A stretch of DNA of 64,000 nt from assembly GCF_000316665.1 (NCBI RefSeq), contig NC_019678.1, forward strand, positions 6,324,001-6,388,000. Reading direction: 5' to 3'. The notes beneath the pieces were generated by a model. It was not told the DNA's origin and did no database searches. It saw only the letters and a program-made list of their open reading frames with translations. Origin of the DNA: Rivularia sp. PCC 7116 (GTDB lineage Bacteria > Cyanobacteriota > Cyanobacteriia > Cyanobacteriales > Nostocaceae). The translations under genes were made by a program, and so were the position numbers. Within the stretch, counting starts at the first letter, position 1. Every line of letters begins with the position of its first letter. This document shows positions 17,589 through 26,801 of the stretch, piece by piece.

Positions 17589-17684
17589 AATTGGTAATTG
17601 GTAATTGGTAATTGCCTTCTCCTTATCTCCCTCTTCCCCATGCCCCATGCCCCATGCCCAATGCCCAATGCCCCATGCCCATTC
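17589..17684. repeat. Short tandem repeats (GGTAATT and GCCCCAT types)
   Basis: Three copies of GGTAATT are followed by a run of ATGCCCC/ATGCCCA heptamers at about 17638-17680. Such STRRs are dispersed between genes in heterocystous cyanobacteria and here mark the 3' side of the GH15 gene. The unit is far too short for CRISPR. Confidence 0.85.
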
Positions 17685-19514
17685 TCAAATTGATCGATCC
17701 AAATTACAAGCGGCACTAATTAATGCTAAATGCGTAAAGGCTTGGGGAAAGTTTCCTAGCGCTTCTCCGCTGGTACCTGTTTCTTCTGCATATAATCCCA
17801 AATGATTAGCGTAGCTTAACATTTCTTCAAATATGAGTCTTGCTTTATTCAACTTTTCGGAATCTCTTCCTCTTCCGGCACGGGTTAAGGCTTCTACTAA
17901 CCAAAAGGTACATAAATTAAAACTTCCTTCTTCACCTTCTAATCCGTCGCTGTAATCTTGGGTGTTGTAACGATATACCAAACTGTTGGATAACAGTCCA
18001 CCTTCGTGGGGAGACTTCATTATTGCATCGAGTGTTTTGAGCATTCTAGGGTCATTAGGAGACATAAAGAATACCAAAGGCATAATTAGATTACTGGCAT
18101 CTAAAGTTGTGCTGCCGTAGTACTGTACAAAGGTTTGCTTTTCCTCGTTCCATCCGTTTTCAATGATATCGAGGTATATCTCATTACGAACTTTGAGCCA
18201 TTTTTCTCGATTAGCGGGGAAGGAACGTTTTTGAGCTAAACGCAAACCTCTATCAACGGCTACCCAACACATTAACTTTGAGTAAACAAAGTCTTGTTTG
18301 CCGTCTCTAGTTTCCCAAATACCGCTGTCTTCTAGTTTCCAATTATCGCAAACCCATTCGACATATTTATGTAAATTCACCCAAGTATCGTAGGATATCG
18401 GCGTACCATATTTATTGAAAAGATACACCGAATCCATCAATTCCCCATAAATATCAAGCTGGGTTTGATTGTAAGCACCGTTACCAATACGAACTGGAGA
18501 AGAACCCTTATATCCTTCTAAATGGTCTAAAATTTCTTCTTCAAGGTTTTTTCTGCCGTCAATACCGTAAACTATCTGCAATTGCGAATCATTTTCTAAA
18601 TGGGACGGACAAAGCGATATAATCCAATCAATAAAATTACCTGCTTCTTCGGTAAATCCAATCCGCATCAAAGCATAAAGAGTAAAAGCAGAATCGCGAA
18701 TCCAGCTATAGCGATAATCCCAATTACGTTCGCCACCAATACCTTCAGGTAAACCGCAAGTAGGGGCAGCTATAATTGCTCCGGTAGGCTCGTAGGTAAG
18801 CAGTTTCAACATTAAAGCCGAACGCTCTACCATTTCTCGCCATCTACCTTTATAGGTACATTTAGAAATCCAGCGTCGCCAATAATCTATAGTGTGTTCA
18901 AATATGTGCGTAGTTTCTTCCGTATTTAACGGCAAACCACAACCTTGCTCGCATTCAACTTCTCGTAATATGAATACTGCCGATTCTCCTTCTTTCAAAC
19001 TGAATTCGGCAAACACTCCTTTTTCATCTTGTTTGAGGGGAATATCTGTTACCAATCCCAAATTTAAATCATCTGATTTGAAAATTACCCCACCTTCAGT
19101 CAATTGCGTTTCATGTTTATCGCGAGCGTAATTAAAAGCAGGTTTACATTCCATGCGAAACTTCATACTACTCCGCACGCAACTAACTTTTCTTACCAGC
19201 CAGTGATAGCCTTTATCATTCTGGGATAATCCCACAGGCATAAAATCAATTACTTCCCCAACACCACAATCAGCAAGAAAGCGAGTTATTAAAATATTAG
19301 TTTCAGGCCAGTAAAATTGTTTATAAGTATTTTTACAAAGTGTAGGGAAAATTTTGAAATAACCACCCTTATGTTCATCGATAATAGCAGCAAAAACGCT
19401 TGGTGAATCATGTCTGGGGTAGCAAAACCAATCGATTGAGCCATTCTTCCCCACCAAAGCGGTGGTATGCATGTTGCCGATAATCCCGTAGTCTTCGATT
19501 GGTTGATAACCCAT
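17685..19514 (-). CDS. Glycoside hydrolase family 15 protein
   Basis: The 609-residue protein matches the GH15 family (glucoamylase / trehalase-like, inverting alpha-glucosidases). The N-terminal domain begins [20 protein letters not shown] and [18 protein letters not shown]. The (alpha/alpha)6 catalytic barrel starts near 240, with [20 protein letters not shown] and [15 protein letters not shown]. The C-terminal [16 protein letters not shown] carries the probable second catalytic Glu. Length and motif order are those of the intracellular bacterial family without a signal peptide. The substrate (maltodextrin, glycogen fragments or trehalose) cannot be decided from sequence. It is monocistronic, between STRR blocks. 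Confidence 0.9.
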   Translation of the reverse strand: MGYQPIEDYGIIGNMHTTALVGKNGSIDWFCYPRHDSPSVFAAIIDEHKGGYFKIFPTLCKNTYKQFYWPETNILITRFLADCGVGEVIDFMPVGLSQNDKGYHWLVRKVSCVRSSMKFRMECKPAFNYARDKHETQLTEGGVIFKSDDLNLGLVTDIPLKQDEKGVFAEFSLKEGESAVFILREVECEQGCGLPLNTEETTHIFEHTIDYWRRWISKCTYKGRWREMVERSALMLKLLTYEPTGAIIAAPTCGLPEGIGGERNWDYRYSWIRDSAFTLYALMRIGFTEEAGNFIDWIISLCPSHLENDSQLQIVYGIDGRKNLEEEILDHLEGYKGSSPVRIGNGAYNQTQLDIYGELMDSVYLFNKYGTPISYDTWVNLHKYVEWVCDNWKLEDSGIWETRDGKQDFVYSKLMCWVAVDRGLRLAQKRSFPANREKWLKVRNEIYLDIIENGWNEEKQTFVQYYGSTTLDASNLIMPLVFFMSPNDPRMLKTLDAIMKSPHEGGLLSNSLVYRYNTQDYSDGLEGEEGSFNLCTFWLVEALTRAGRGRDSEKLNKARLIFEEMLSYANHLGLYAEETGTSGEALGNFPQAFTHLALISAACNLDRSI

Positions 19515-19775
19515 AATAATTGGTAATTGGTAATTGGTAATCGGTAATCGGTAATTATTCCCTTCGCGCTCTATAGTTACTTATCTCTGTTAATTTCTTA
19601 CCTCCGCGCTCTGTGCGCTCTCTGCGGTTTTTTAATGGGTAATCTTCTGCGAAAGGGAGTAAATATGAAAAACAAGAGCCAGAATTGATCTTAAGTAGTT
19701 ACACAGAAAAACACTTCCTCCCACTGATTTTATTTAAATAAACCAAAAGATGGATGCGAAATACATGGAAAAGAA
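19515..19775. other. Intergenic region with STRR copies
   Basis: GGTAATTGG-type tandem copies occur directly upstream of the GH15 start (about 19519-19555), followed by a CTGCGCTC-rich repeat typical of these genomes and AT-rich DNA. No gene was seen. A short plus-strand frame beginning near 19750 runs through the MITE and is not credible. Confidence 0.6.
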
Positions 19776-19919
19776 GGCGTTGCTGATTAAAAGTATGAAT
19801 AGCCCCCTTACCCCCAATTATGGGGGGAACAAGATAATTAAAATTCCCCCAGAATTGAGGGATTTAGGGGGCATAACTGTGAAGGAAAAAATAAATTCAT
19901 ACTGGGATTCAGCAAAGCC
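19776..19919. repeat. MITE-like element, GGCGTTGCTGATT ends (copy 2)
   Basis: It starts GGCGTTGCTGATTAAAAGT and ends with the complement of GGCTTTGCTGAATCC. The interior differs from copy 1 at 10629-10739 and contains a CCCCCTTACCCCC / GGGGGCAT-type palindromic block. Shared ends with different interiors suggest a non-autonomous family mobilised by a transposase elsewhere. Confidence 0.75.
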
Positions 19920-19957
19920 GAAAAGAATATTTTATTTACAACTATTCCTAAAAATAT

Positions 19958-20012
19958 CCCAATTACCAATTACCAATTACCAATTACCCATTACCCATTA
20001 CCAATTACCAAT
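19958..20012. repeat. Short tandem repeats (CCAATTA type)
   Basis: About seven consecutive CCAATTA/CCCATTA heptamers abut the stop codon of the response regulator gene. This is the same STRR family as at 17589 and 28900. Confidence 0.85.
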
Positions 20013-20013
20013 T

Positions 20014-20694
20014 TCATTCTTCGCGCAAAACATAGCCGACACCGCGCACTGTATGAACCAAACGTTTTTCGTTGTTTTCTTCAAGTTTGAGACGTACATA
20101 ACGGACATACACTTCAATAACATTAGAATCGCCAACAAAATCATAACCCCAAACCTTTTCTAAAATTTGGTCTCTTGTAAACACTTGACGGGGATTTCCC
20201 ATCAAATATTCGAGCAAATCAAACTCTTTTACCGTCAACTCTATTGCTCTATCACCGCGAAAAACCTGACGAGTTTGACGATTTAAGCTCAAATCTTCAA
20301 ATTGTAATAAATGACGATTATCTTCCTCAGTACAACGACGTAAATGAGCGCGAATTCTAGCTAAAAGTTCTTCTATACTAAAAGGTTTGATTACATAATC
20401 ATCAGCCCCAGCATCCAAACCTTCAACCCGTGCAGTTACTTCATCCTTAGCAGTTAGTAAAATTATTGGAATTTTACTTCCTGTTGTTCGCAGACGACGA
20501 CAAAGCTCCACCCCACTTAAACCGGGAAGCATCCAATCTAAAATTGCTAAATCAGGAGTTGATTCTCGCGCTAAAATCAATCCTGTCATTCCGTCATGAG
20601 CGACGCTAACGTTATAACCTTCGCTACTCAACTCCATTTCTAAAAATTGAGCTAATTTGACTTCATCTTCAACCAGAATAATGTTTTCACTCAT
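20014..20694 (-). CDS. OmpR-family response regulator
   Basis: 226 residues. The receiver domain (about 1-120) has ILVEDEVKLAQFL with the acidic pair, phosphoacceptor Asp in LAILDWMLPGLSG, conserved Thr in LLTAKDE and Lys in YVIKPFS. The winged-helix DNA-binding domain (about 130-225) includes ELTVKEFDLLEYLM, VWGYDF and VHTVRGVGYVL. All phosphorylation residues are intact. It is a DNA-binding output regulator and probably pairs with the GAF histidine kinase encoded 170 bp upstream on the same strand, although a repeat hairpin separates them. Its targets are unknown. Confidence 0.93.
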   Translation of the reverse strand: MSENIILVEDEVKLAQFLEMELSSEGYNVSVAHDGMTGLILARESTPDLAILDWMLPGLSGVELCRRLRTTGSKIPIILLTAKDEVTARVEGLDAGADDYVIKPFSIEELLARIRAHLRRCTEEDNRHLLQFEDLSLNRQTRQVFRGDRAIELTVKEFDLLEYLMGNPRQVFTRDQILEKVWGYDFVGDSNVIEVYVRYVRLKLEENNEKRLVHTVRGVGYVLREE

Positions 20695-20739
20695 TTCAAT
20701 TGTAGATTTTAGATATTATCAATCAATACTGCTCGGTTA

Positions 20740-20815
20740 AGGGGGAGATCCTCCCTAACCCTCCTTAAAAAGGAGGGAATAAAAGCCCCCTTTTTAAGGG
20801 GGTTGGGGGATCTGA
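20740..20815. repeat. Hairpin repeat between kinase and regulator
   Basis: AACCCTCCTTAAAAAGGAGGG and CCCCCTTTTTAAGGGGG are two adjacent stem-loops bounded by GGGGGAGATC and GGGGGATCT. This is a common dispersed repeat in cyanobacterial spacers. It may attenuate readthrough from the kinase gene into the regulator. Confidence 0.7.
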
Positions 20816-20864
20816 AAACCAGTTTAATTGCTTAACGGAGTAGTATTGCATTACCAATTACCAA

Positions 20865-22529
20865 TTACCCAATTGCCATCGGTAATTTCACCGTGACTGA
20901 AGTTCCTTCTTCCGAATTCGATTCAATAAAAAATGTTCCGTTGTGTGCTTCGACAATCCTTTTTGTAATTGCTAATCCTAATCCTGTTCCGGAAGATTTG
21001 GTCGAAAAGAATGGCTGAGTTAGCAATGGCAAAATATCTGGCGGTATGGGTTCCCCACCATTACGAACTTGGATGCAAACTTCTTTATTATTTAAATCGC
21101 TATCTACCCGTAACTTAACTTCTTCTCCAGAATGTACTGCTTCACAAGCATTCTGAACAATATTAATTAATACTTGCTTAATTTTATTTTCATCTCCCTG
21201 TATTTTGGGTTCGGTGTTTGCTGGATAAAAATCAATACTTTTATTAATTATTGCCGGAATATTTCGCTGAATCTCTAACACTTTATTAATACATTTATTA
21301 ATATCAATTTGAGAAATATCTAAAATATGCGGTTTGGCATAAAGCAATATTTCTTCTAATAACTGTTCTAAACGGTTTGCTTCATCTTGCGCCAAACTTA
21401 AACGCTTTTTAACCTTGTCAGATAAATCAACTTTATTAAAGTATTCTAAAACTAATTTAATCGTACAAAAAGGATTGCGAATTTCATGCACTATAGAAGC
21501 TGCAAATTCACCAATGGCGGCTAAACGTTCTCTTTCCACTAGTTTTGCTTGTGCTGTTCGTAACTCTTCTGTTTTATTCGTGACTTCTGTTTCTAAAGTT
21601 TGATTAAACTGTTTTTGTTGTTGATAAAGGTGATGGTTATCGATTGCTGTAGCTGCTCGCTCGGCGAACAATTCTGCAATTTCTATTTCTTGAGGTGAAA
21701 ATTGACGCGGTTTACCGTGAAAACAACAAATTGTACCGATAACTTTGCCTTGAGAAGTGCGTAAAGGTATTCCTAAATATGCACGGCATCCGGCTGGTGC
21801 TGTACCATGTTCAGTAGATTTATCTGTATCCTCGACAACTAAACATTTACCAGAATTGAAAACAGTTCCAGTTAATTGTCCATGTAAAGATTGATGACTA
21901 TTTTCATTACCCATATCCACGTTACTAGCTAATACTTGAGCAAAACCTTCTTGACAAATAGTGATAACAGAAGAATCAACATCAATTAACTCACCAACAC
22001 CATTAGCAATTTCTTTTAGATATACGTTAAAGGTACCCGTGCGATGACTAAGAGATGACAAAATCTCTAAAGTTCTTTGTTTATGATGCCAATAACAATT
22101 ATTTAATGCTTGATTTTTACTACTTCTTGTCTTATTCAAAGCAAACAAATTATCATCATCTCGCAATAAAAATAAGCTAATTGAAGCTCCTACCAATGGT
22201 ATACTTGACCACAATAAAATATCAGTGGGTTCGCTAAATTTGAATAACTCTTTATATGTAGGAGCTAACAAAACTAGCTGCATACTCAATACACCACCAT
22301 AGGAAAATGTTTTATACAAACCGCTGAGAAAGGATACTATTAAAGCTGTTGTAATAAATATTAGTGGATAACAGATAAAAGCTGGTATGTCTAATGAATA
22401 GAAACCTTGAAAAATTCCTTGTTTTGGCTGAGCTATGAAAAGTTTCTGGGTTATCAAAGCTAAAAAAGAGATGGATATACTCAAACGCATGACAAATAAT
22501 CCGATTTCAAGCCGTTTTTCGTTTGCCAT
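20865..22529 (-). CDS. Membrane GAF-domain sensor histidine kinase
   Basis: 554 residues. About four transmembrane helices occupy residues 8-125. A GAF domain follows at about 150-300 (GELIDVDSSVITICQEG, GIPLRTSQGKVIGTICCFH), then a coiled coil (QQKQFNQTLETEV), a HisKA domain with the phosphoacceptor His in SIVHEIRNPFCTIKL, and an HATPase with NIVQNACEAV (N-box) and GTGLGLAITKRIV (G2). The kinase probably senses a membrane or small-molecule/redox signal and phosphorylates the OmpR regulator downstream. The GAF lacks the CH motif of bilin-binding domains, so photoreception is not indicated. The tetR gene is divergent, sharing a 172-bp upstream region. Confidence 0.92.
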   Translation of the reverse strand: MANEKRLEIGLFVMRLSISISFLALITQKLFIAQPKQGIFQGFYSLDIPAFICYPLIFITTALIVSFLSGLYKTFSYGGVLSMQLVLLAPTYKELFKFSEPTDILLWSSIPLVGASISLFLLRDDDNLFALNKTRSSKNQALNNCYWHHKQRTLEILSSLSHRTGTFNVYLKEIANGVGELIDVDSSVITICQEGFAQVLASNVDMGNENSHQSLHGQLTGTVFNSGKCLVVEDTDKSTEHGTAPAGCRAYLGIPLRTSQGKVIGTICCFHGKPRQFSPQEIEIAELFAERAATAIDNHHLYQQQKQFNQTLETEVTNKTEELRTAQAKLVERERLAAIGEFAASIVHEIRNPFCTIKLVLEYFNKVDLSDKVKKRLSLAQDEANRLEQLLEEILLYAKPHILDISQIDINKCINKVLEIQRNIPAIINKSIDFYPANTEPKIQGDENKIKQVLINIVQNACEAVHSGEEVKLRVDSDLNNKEVCIQVRNGGEPIPPDILPLLTQPFFSTKSSGTGLGLAITKRIVEAHNGTFFIESNSEEGTSVTVKLPMAIG

Positions 22530-22658
22530 AGTCTAGCCCCCAATTATCAATTTAGTAGACTGGTGTAAAATGCAAGCTATAATCAAAGGTTAAATATACA
22601 GATTTATCTAGAAAAACCTAGCTAAACGATATAAAGACCTGCATTTAAAGATACTAGC

Positions 22659-22680
22659 AAGTAGACGTATGAGTCTACTT
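22659..22680. promoter_or_regulatory. Palindrome upstream of tetR, probable operator
   Basis: AAGTAGAC and GTCTACTT are perfect 8-bp arms around GTATGA, ending 22 bp before the tetR start codon. The same GTAGAC-N6-GTCTAC core recurs 3' of tetR at 23469-23486, and a GTAGAC half-site lies at 22555-22560, near the divergent kinase start. Position and symmetry suggest TetR autoregulation. Confidence 0.6.
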
Positions 22681-22701
22681 TTACTACATAATTATTGATT
22701 T

Positions 22702-23325
22702 ATGAGCGGCGAAACTAACGAGCAGCGCCAACAGAATCGTTTAAAATCAAGCGATTTATTTAGGAAGCATCAGCTACGGGAAAAAATTTTGATTGCCGCA
22801 GCAAACTTGTTTTACTACAAGGGTTTTAATCAAGTTAGTATCAATGAGGTAATTGTAAATTCAGATGTTGCCAGACGGACGTTTTATCGATATTTCTCAT
22901 CTAAAGATGAGCTAATTGTGCAAGTGATGCGCTTTCAATCAAAGCGTTGGCTTGGATGGTTTGAAGAAGCCCTTAATCAAAGAGCGAGCGATCCTAAAGA
23001 GAAAATATTAATCAGCTTCGATGTTTGGCGAGAATGGTTTGAAAGCCCCGATTTTCGCGGTTGCCCTTTTATTAAATCAGCTTTAGAAATCGCCGATATA
23101 TCCCATCCCGTAAACCAAATTGCCGTAATGGCAAGACAATCGGTTCGGACTTATATTTTCAAACTCGCTCTTGAAGCTGATATTCCCAAACCGGAGGTGT
23201 TTTCTCAACAATACTTGCTTTTGCTTGGGGGTTCAATTTTGATGGCGAGTATTGAAGATACTTCTATCGGGGTTGAATATGCTCGCGAAACCTTAACCGC
23301 TTTTATGAACAAAGATTTAAATTAG
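22702..23325 (+). CDS. TetR family transcriptional regulator
   Basis: 207 residues. The N-terminal TetR DNA-binding domain (about 24-75) shows REKILIAAANLFYYKGFNQVSINEV, then DVARRTFYRYFSSKDEL, the recognition helix. The C-terminal ligand domain is less conserved, with FRGCPFIKSALEIADISHP, a feature of TetR regulators that control electrophile or drug responses. It is probably a repressor acting on its own promoter through the GTAGAC palindrome at 22659-22680. Its other targets may include the kinase promoter (half-site at 22555) or the convergent flavoprotein gene. The ligand is unknown. Confidence 0.92.
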   Translation: MSGETNEQRQQNRLKSSDLFRKHQLREKILIAAANLFYYKGFNQVSINEVIVNSDVARRTFYRYFSSKDELIVQVMRFQSKRWLGWFEEALNQRASDPKEKILISFDVWREWFESPDFRGCPFIKSALEIADISHPVNQIAVMARQSVRTYIFKLALEADIPKPEVFSQQYLLLLGGSILMASIEDTSIGVEYARETLTAFMNKDLN

Positions 23326-23362
23326 CGGCTTGCAAATTTTACTTCAAATCTTGCATCAGAAG

Positions 23363-23455
23363 GTAGGTTGGGTTGAACGGAGTGAAGCCCAACATCCGTG
23401 TTGGGTTACGCTATGTGCTTGACACGCTCCGCTAACGCTTCACCCAACCTACGAA
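23363..23455. repeat. Dispersed AGGTTGGGTT/AACCCAACCT repeat
   Basis: AGGTTGGGTTGAACGGAG at the left is matched by inverted CACCCAACCTACG at the right, with an internal CCAACATCCGTGTTGGG hairpin. A related copy lies at about 31089-31155. It is an intergenic repeat with no coding content. Confidence 0.7.
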
Positions 23456-23466
23456 TCTTCATTTAT

Positions 23467-23488
23467 TTGTAGACAGTAGAGTCTACTT
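23467..23488. promoter_or_regulatory. Second GTAGAC-N6-GTCTAC palindrome, between convergent genes
   Basis: GTAGAC (23469-23474), AGTAGA and GTCTAC (23481-23486), followed by TTTTT, repeats the arms and spacing of the site upstream of tetR. Because it lies between the ends of convergent genes and is followed by a T-run, it can also be read as a terminator with a 6-bp stem. The exact sharing of arms favours recognition by the same protein. Confidence 0.45.
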
Positions 23489-23500
23489 TTTAAACTAAAA

Positions 23501-24499
23501 TTAAACTAAAGCAGCAGCATCAACATCCGAGCGCCGCTTAACACCTCTTTCGCGCCGAATTTCTCCCCAAATTCCCGTCGCTGCGATCGCGCCATCGGAA
23601 GCAGCCACTATTACTTGATTTAATCCCGTTTTCAAATCCCCAATTGCGAAAACTCGGGGGTGAGATGTGCGACACATTTTATCTGTCACCAAATTCTCAC
23701 CTTGAGTTTGCAAGTTCAATCCAGAAAGGTAGCTAGAATGGAATACCGAACCCATTGAAACTAATCCAGCATCCAATTCTATTACGGAACCATCCATCAT
23801 TTGCACCCCAGTCATTTGATGGTTTTCGCCGATAAATTGCTTGATTGGTTTTTCAACTAGCTTATATTCATGCTCCCATAATCTATCGCGAAATTGGGAA
23901 CTAACTTCAAACATATCTTGAGTAAAAAGAGTGATATATGGTGTAAACCAGCCAAGACTAAAAGCTACCTGCAAACTACGCTCGTTTCTACCAAATACGC
24001 CAACTCTTTTGTCTGCCATTTCATAGCCATCGCAAATCAAGCAGACGTGTAAATTATATCCTGCATATTCGTAAACATTTTGGATATCGTCTACAAAAGG
24101 CAAGTTATCAATGATACCGCTAGCTGCAATTATATATCTGGCGCGAAATACCGCATAAGTGCTGTTTTGCCGACCTACTTTAACTTTAACCTCAAAAAAA
24201 TCTCCTTTATCAGTTATATCTTCAACATAGGCATTAAGTAAATCTCCTCCCAAAGATAAATAATGGTCTTTCCCATGTTTTAATAAAGTACGACCTTGAG
24301 TATCTGGTGGTAAACCAAGATAATTATGAAGTTCCTGCATCCAGAAAGAGCGAGCTTTACCTTTGTCTACGATTAAAGTATTTAAAAGATATCTTTGTAA
24401 ATAAATTCCAGCAGATAAGCCACCAACACCGCCACCGATAACAATAGTATCGTAAACCTTGTCCGTGGATTCTTGTAAATCTTGTTTTGATAGTTGCAT
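23501..24499 (-). CDS. Thioredoxin-reductase-like NAD(P)/FAD oxidoreductase
   Basis: 332 residues. The N-terminal Rossmann motif VIGGGVGGLSAGIYL binds FAD. The mid-region has a CLIC dithiol followed by DGYEMADKRVGVFGR, matching the CxxC and second nucleotide-binding region of thioredoxin reductases. The C-terminal HPRVFAIGDLKTGLNQVIVA is the second FAD-binding motif. It probably transfers electrons from NAD(P)H to a disulfide partner. The unusual CLIC and the absence of an adjacent thioredoxin leave the partner open; a 111-residue thioredoxin-fold protein lies four genes upstream. It is the last gene of the minus-strand sulfur/redox group and converges with tetR. Confidence 0.85.
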   Translation of the reverse strand: MQLSKQDLQESTDKVYDTIVIGGGVGGLSAGIYLQRYLLNTLIVDKGKARSFWMQELHNYLGLPPDTQGRTLLKHGKDHYLSLGGDLLNAYVEDITDKGDFFEVKVKVGRQNSTYAVFRARYIIAASGIIDNLPFVDDIQNVYEYAGYNLHVCLICDGYEMADKRVGVFGRNERSLQVAFSLGWFTPYITLFTQDMFEVSSQFRDRLWEHEYKLVEKPIKQFIGENHQMTGVQMMDGSVIELDAGLVSMGSVFHSSYLSGLNLQTQGENLVTDKMCRTSHPRVFAIGDLKTGLNQVIVAASDGAIAATGIWGEIRRERGVKRRSDVDAAALV

Positions 24500-24548
24500 A
24501 ATTACCTTTTGGAGTTAGTTGTTAGTTGTTAATAATTAATTCATTGTA

Positions 24549-24643
24549 TTTCTGGTTCCCAGTCTCTGGCTGGGAACCCTCTTGGGAGGCAGAGCCTCCC
24601 GATATGCATTACAAGGCAGAGCCTTGTAACGAGAGGCGGTAAC
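24549..24643. repeat. Dispersed repeat related to 17210-17345
   Basis: TTCCCAGTCTCTGGCTGGGAA, GGGAGGCAGAGCCTCCC and TTACAAGGCAGAGCCTTGTAA are three consecutive hairpins, in the opposite order to the block at 17210. It separates the flavoprotein gene from the DUF302 gene and could act as an intercistronic terminator. Confidence 0.75.
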
Positions 24644-24646
24644 TGC

Positions 24647-25171
24647 TCACTGAGTTGCTTTTTCAGCCAACATTTTCAAAGCATTGCTAATTCTTGCCAA
24701 TGGCTCGTCAGCACAACCTCTTAATTTATGGCGGCGAGATAGATAATTGGGATTGTTGTAACCAAGCCAAACTTGTCCGTCTTCGTCTTGCCAAATAAGT
24801 GCTTTTTGAGGTAAATCAATTCCCGCAGTTTGATTGCACTGCATTAACGGCGTACCTGCTCGAGGATTACCAAATAGAATTACTTGTGTAGGGCGCAATT
24901 CTAAACCAACAGATTCCGCTCCCGCTTGGTGATTAACTGTACCAAAAATATTTAAACCTTGCTCTTTCGCAATAGATTCAAAGCGTTTAACCGTTTCTTC
25001 TACGCTGTAATTGCTTTTAACTCTAATAATACCATCTCTTCTAACTCTATTAATTCCATTTTTTCTACCTCTAGCTATCTCTTGTTTCGAGTTTTCTCTA
25101 ATTCCTTGAGTCGCATAAGCAGGAAGAACAAATAAGCCTAATGCAGCAATAGTCAATAATGCTTTCTTCAT
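24647..25171 (-). CDS. DUF302 domain protein, exported
   Basis: 174 residues beginning with a signal peptide (MKKALLTIAALGLFVLPAYA). A basic linker precedes a DUF302 domain at about 48-170: NYSVEETVKRFESIAKEQGLN, IFGTVNHQ, RPTQVILFGNPRAGTPLMQ, and DLPQKALIWQDEDG. DUF302 proteins are small periplasmic proteins of unclear function, frequently near sulfur, thiosulfate or redox genes, which fits the neighbours. The basic linker (RGRKNGINRVRRDG) is unusual. It is in the same orientation as YeiH upstream, but STRR copies separate them. Confidence 0.85.
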   Translation of the reverse strand: MKKALLTIAALGLFVLPAYATQGIRENSKQEIARGRKNGINRVRRDGIIRVKSNYSVEETVKRFESIAKEQGLNIFGTVNHQAGAESVGLELRPTQVILFGNPRAGTPLMQCNQTAGIDLPQKALIWQDEDGQVWLGYNNPNYLSRRHKLRGCADEPLARISNALKMLAEKATQ

Positions 25172-25259
25172 TGTTAATTCTCCAAAAATTACAGAAGTTA
25201 AAATTCAAAAATAAAAATTAGATCGGGAAATATAGAATTATTTTACTTATTATCAACTA

Positions 25260-25320
25260 AATTCCCAATGCCCAATGCCCAATGCCCAATTCTCAATGCC
25301 CAATGCCCAATTCTCAATTA
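25260..25320. repeat. Short tandem repeats (CCCAATG/CCCAATT type)
   Basis: Eight or more CCCAATG and CCCAATT heptamers lie between the DUF302 and YeiH genes. Some units overlap the YeiH stop codon region. Confidence 0.85.
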
Positions 25321-26352
25321 ATAAAAAGCCTTGATAAGACTAAAACTCAACACAGAAATGAACACCCAGGAAACAGCACCTAAATAGAGAGGTTTGATTC
25401 CATTTTGTTTAATTTCAAGAATGCTAGTTTTCAAACCCATACCCGCCATTGAAATAGTTAGTAAGAAATGGTTAATTTCGGTGACTGATTTTTTTAATCC
25501 TTCAGGAAAAACATTACCACTATTCAGTAACATTAGAGCAATAAATCCAAATACAAACCAAGGGATAGGTAACTTTTTAGACTTAGTTTCTGGCGACGAA
25601 TTACTAGAACCAGATGATACAAATCCTAAAGTTAATACAACCGGAGCCAAAAAGATTACTCTTGATAGTTTGGCAATCGTACCGAATTCACCGCTAACAT
25701 CTCCACCTTGAAATGCTGCTGCAATTACCTGGGCTGTTTCGTGAATGGAAACACCGCACCAAATGCCAAACTCTTGCGAATTTACCTGTAAAAAAGTAGA
25801 TAGGAAGGGATAAAGCAACATGGAGAGAGTTCCAAAAATGGTAACTATTGCCACAGCATAAGCAACGTCTTCGTCTTTGCCCTCGACAACACCGTTAGTA
25901 GCAACGATTGCAGAAGCTCCACAGATAGAAGTACCAGCAGCAATTAATTTTGTCAGTTTTTGATTAACTCCAATTTGTCTGCCAAACCAACAGGTAAATA
26001 TAAAAGTACTGGTTAAAGTTACAAAGACAATTACTAGTCCAGCGGGACCAACTGCTAGTATTTGAGGTAAACTTAATCGCAATCCTAAGAGAATAATTGA
26101 TAGTCGGAGAATGCGTTTTAAGGAAAAGGTAATTCCTGGTTTGAAGATTTGAGAAACTCCAACTGTATTTTTTAGTATTATTCCTAAAATTATCGCGATG
26201 ATTAACGAACTAAATAGTGAAAGTGAGGGAATCTTTTTTAAATACTCTGCTAAAATAGCAACTCCAGCGGTTAGTAATAGTCCTGGAATTATGGCGTTAA
26301 ATGGTAAATATTTTGCGATTTCTGGCTTTATTTTTTGAGGTGGGCTTTCCAT
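25318..26352 (-). CDS. yeiH: YeiH/UPF0324 family putative sulfate exporter
   Basis: 344 residues with about ten transmembrane helices and no signal peptide, consistent with UPF0324 (YeiH). Family signatures include LSLFSSLIIAIILGIILKNT, the GTSICGASAIVAT block and VSIHETAQVIAAAF. The family is annotated as sulfate or sulfite exporters on limited evidence. Its place downstream of sat and cysH supports a role in exporting excess sulfite or sulfate, or in anion balance during sulfur assimilation. ATG 26352 begins a hydrophilic lead of about 14 residues. Confidence 0.88.
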   Translation of the reverse strand: MESPPQKIKPEIAKYLPFNAIIPGLLLTAGVAILAEYLKKIPSLSLFSSLIIAIILGIILKNTVGVSQIFKPGITFSLKRILRLSIILLGLRLSLPQILAVGPAGLVIVFVTLTSTFIFTCWFGRQIGVNQKLTKLIAAGTSICGASAIVATNGVVEGKDEDVAYAVAIVTIFGTLSMLLYPFLSTFLQVNSQEFGIWCGVSIHETAQVIAAAFQGGDVSGEFGTIAKLSRVIFLAPVVLTLGFVSSGSSNSSPETKSKKLPIPWFVFGFIALMLLNSGNVFPEGLKKSVTEINHFLLTISMAGMGLKTSILEIKQNGIKPLYLGAVSWVFISVLSFSLIKAFY

Positions 26353-26427
26353 TTTTATAAATTCAATTAATGAAGATTAACAGTTTCAATACAGTGAAGT
26401 AAATTTGTAGAAGATGAACCTCACCCC

Positions 26428-26456
26428 CTCCCCTCTCCTTAACAAGGAGAGGGGTG
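26428..26456. terminator. Hairpin between the thioredoxin-fold gene and yeiH
   Basis: CCCCTCTCCTT and AAGGAGAGGGG form an 11-bp stem with a 3-nt loop. The sequence resembles a dispersed cyanobacterial repeat. Located 10 bp beyond the 3' end of the upstream gene, it may attenuate transcription into yeiH. Confidence 0.55.
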
Positions 26457-26465
26457 CCGGAGGCG

Positions 26466-26801
26466 TTAAATGTAATCTAACTCTGGATTTTGAGCCATCA
26501 TTTCCGAAATTTCGTCTTCTTCGGAAACTATAATATTAAAAACATCTTTCATGAAGCGATAATAAGCAGTATAAATTTTAGTTGTACCTTCCTTTTCGAC
26601 AATGAAAAAAGGTGCAGAAGACACGTTATATTTTTTTGCTAAATCAAATCCTTTACTATCAGATTGCTGCCGCTCATCTGCTGCAATTATTTCGTCTATT
26701 TTATCTAATAAATTTAATTCTTTAAGTTCGTTTAAAACTTTTGCGGATTTGCGGCAAGAATTACCGTCTAATTTAATTTTTTGAACTAGTTTGATATTCA
26801 T
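26466..26801 (-). CDS. Small thioredoxin-fold protein
   Basis: 111 residues. The N-terminal VQKIKLDGNSCRKSAKVLNEL, followed by an AKKYNVSSAPFFIVEKEG segment with cis-Pro after Ala, is the pattern of a thioredoxin/glutaredoxin fold. Only one cysteine (in NSCRKS) lies at the active-site position, so it is a monothiol type. The C-terminal extension is acidic. Position between cysH and yeiH suggests a thiol carrier or electron donor for the sulfonucleotide reductase; this is inferred from context only. Confidence 0.65.
   Translation of the reverse strand: MNIKLVQKIKLDGNSCRKSAKVLNELKELNLLDKIDEIIAADERQQSDSKGFDLAKKYNVSSAPFFIVEKEGTTKIYTAYYRFMKDVFNIIVSEEDEISEMMAQNPELDYI

Noticed and set aside
17589-17684. 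Direct repeats that could suggest a CRISPR array
   Set aside because: Units are 7 bp without spacers; they are STRR copies as also seen at 19958, 25260 and 28898.
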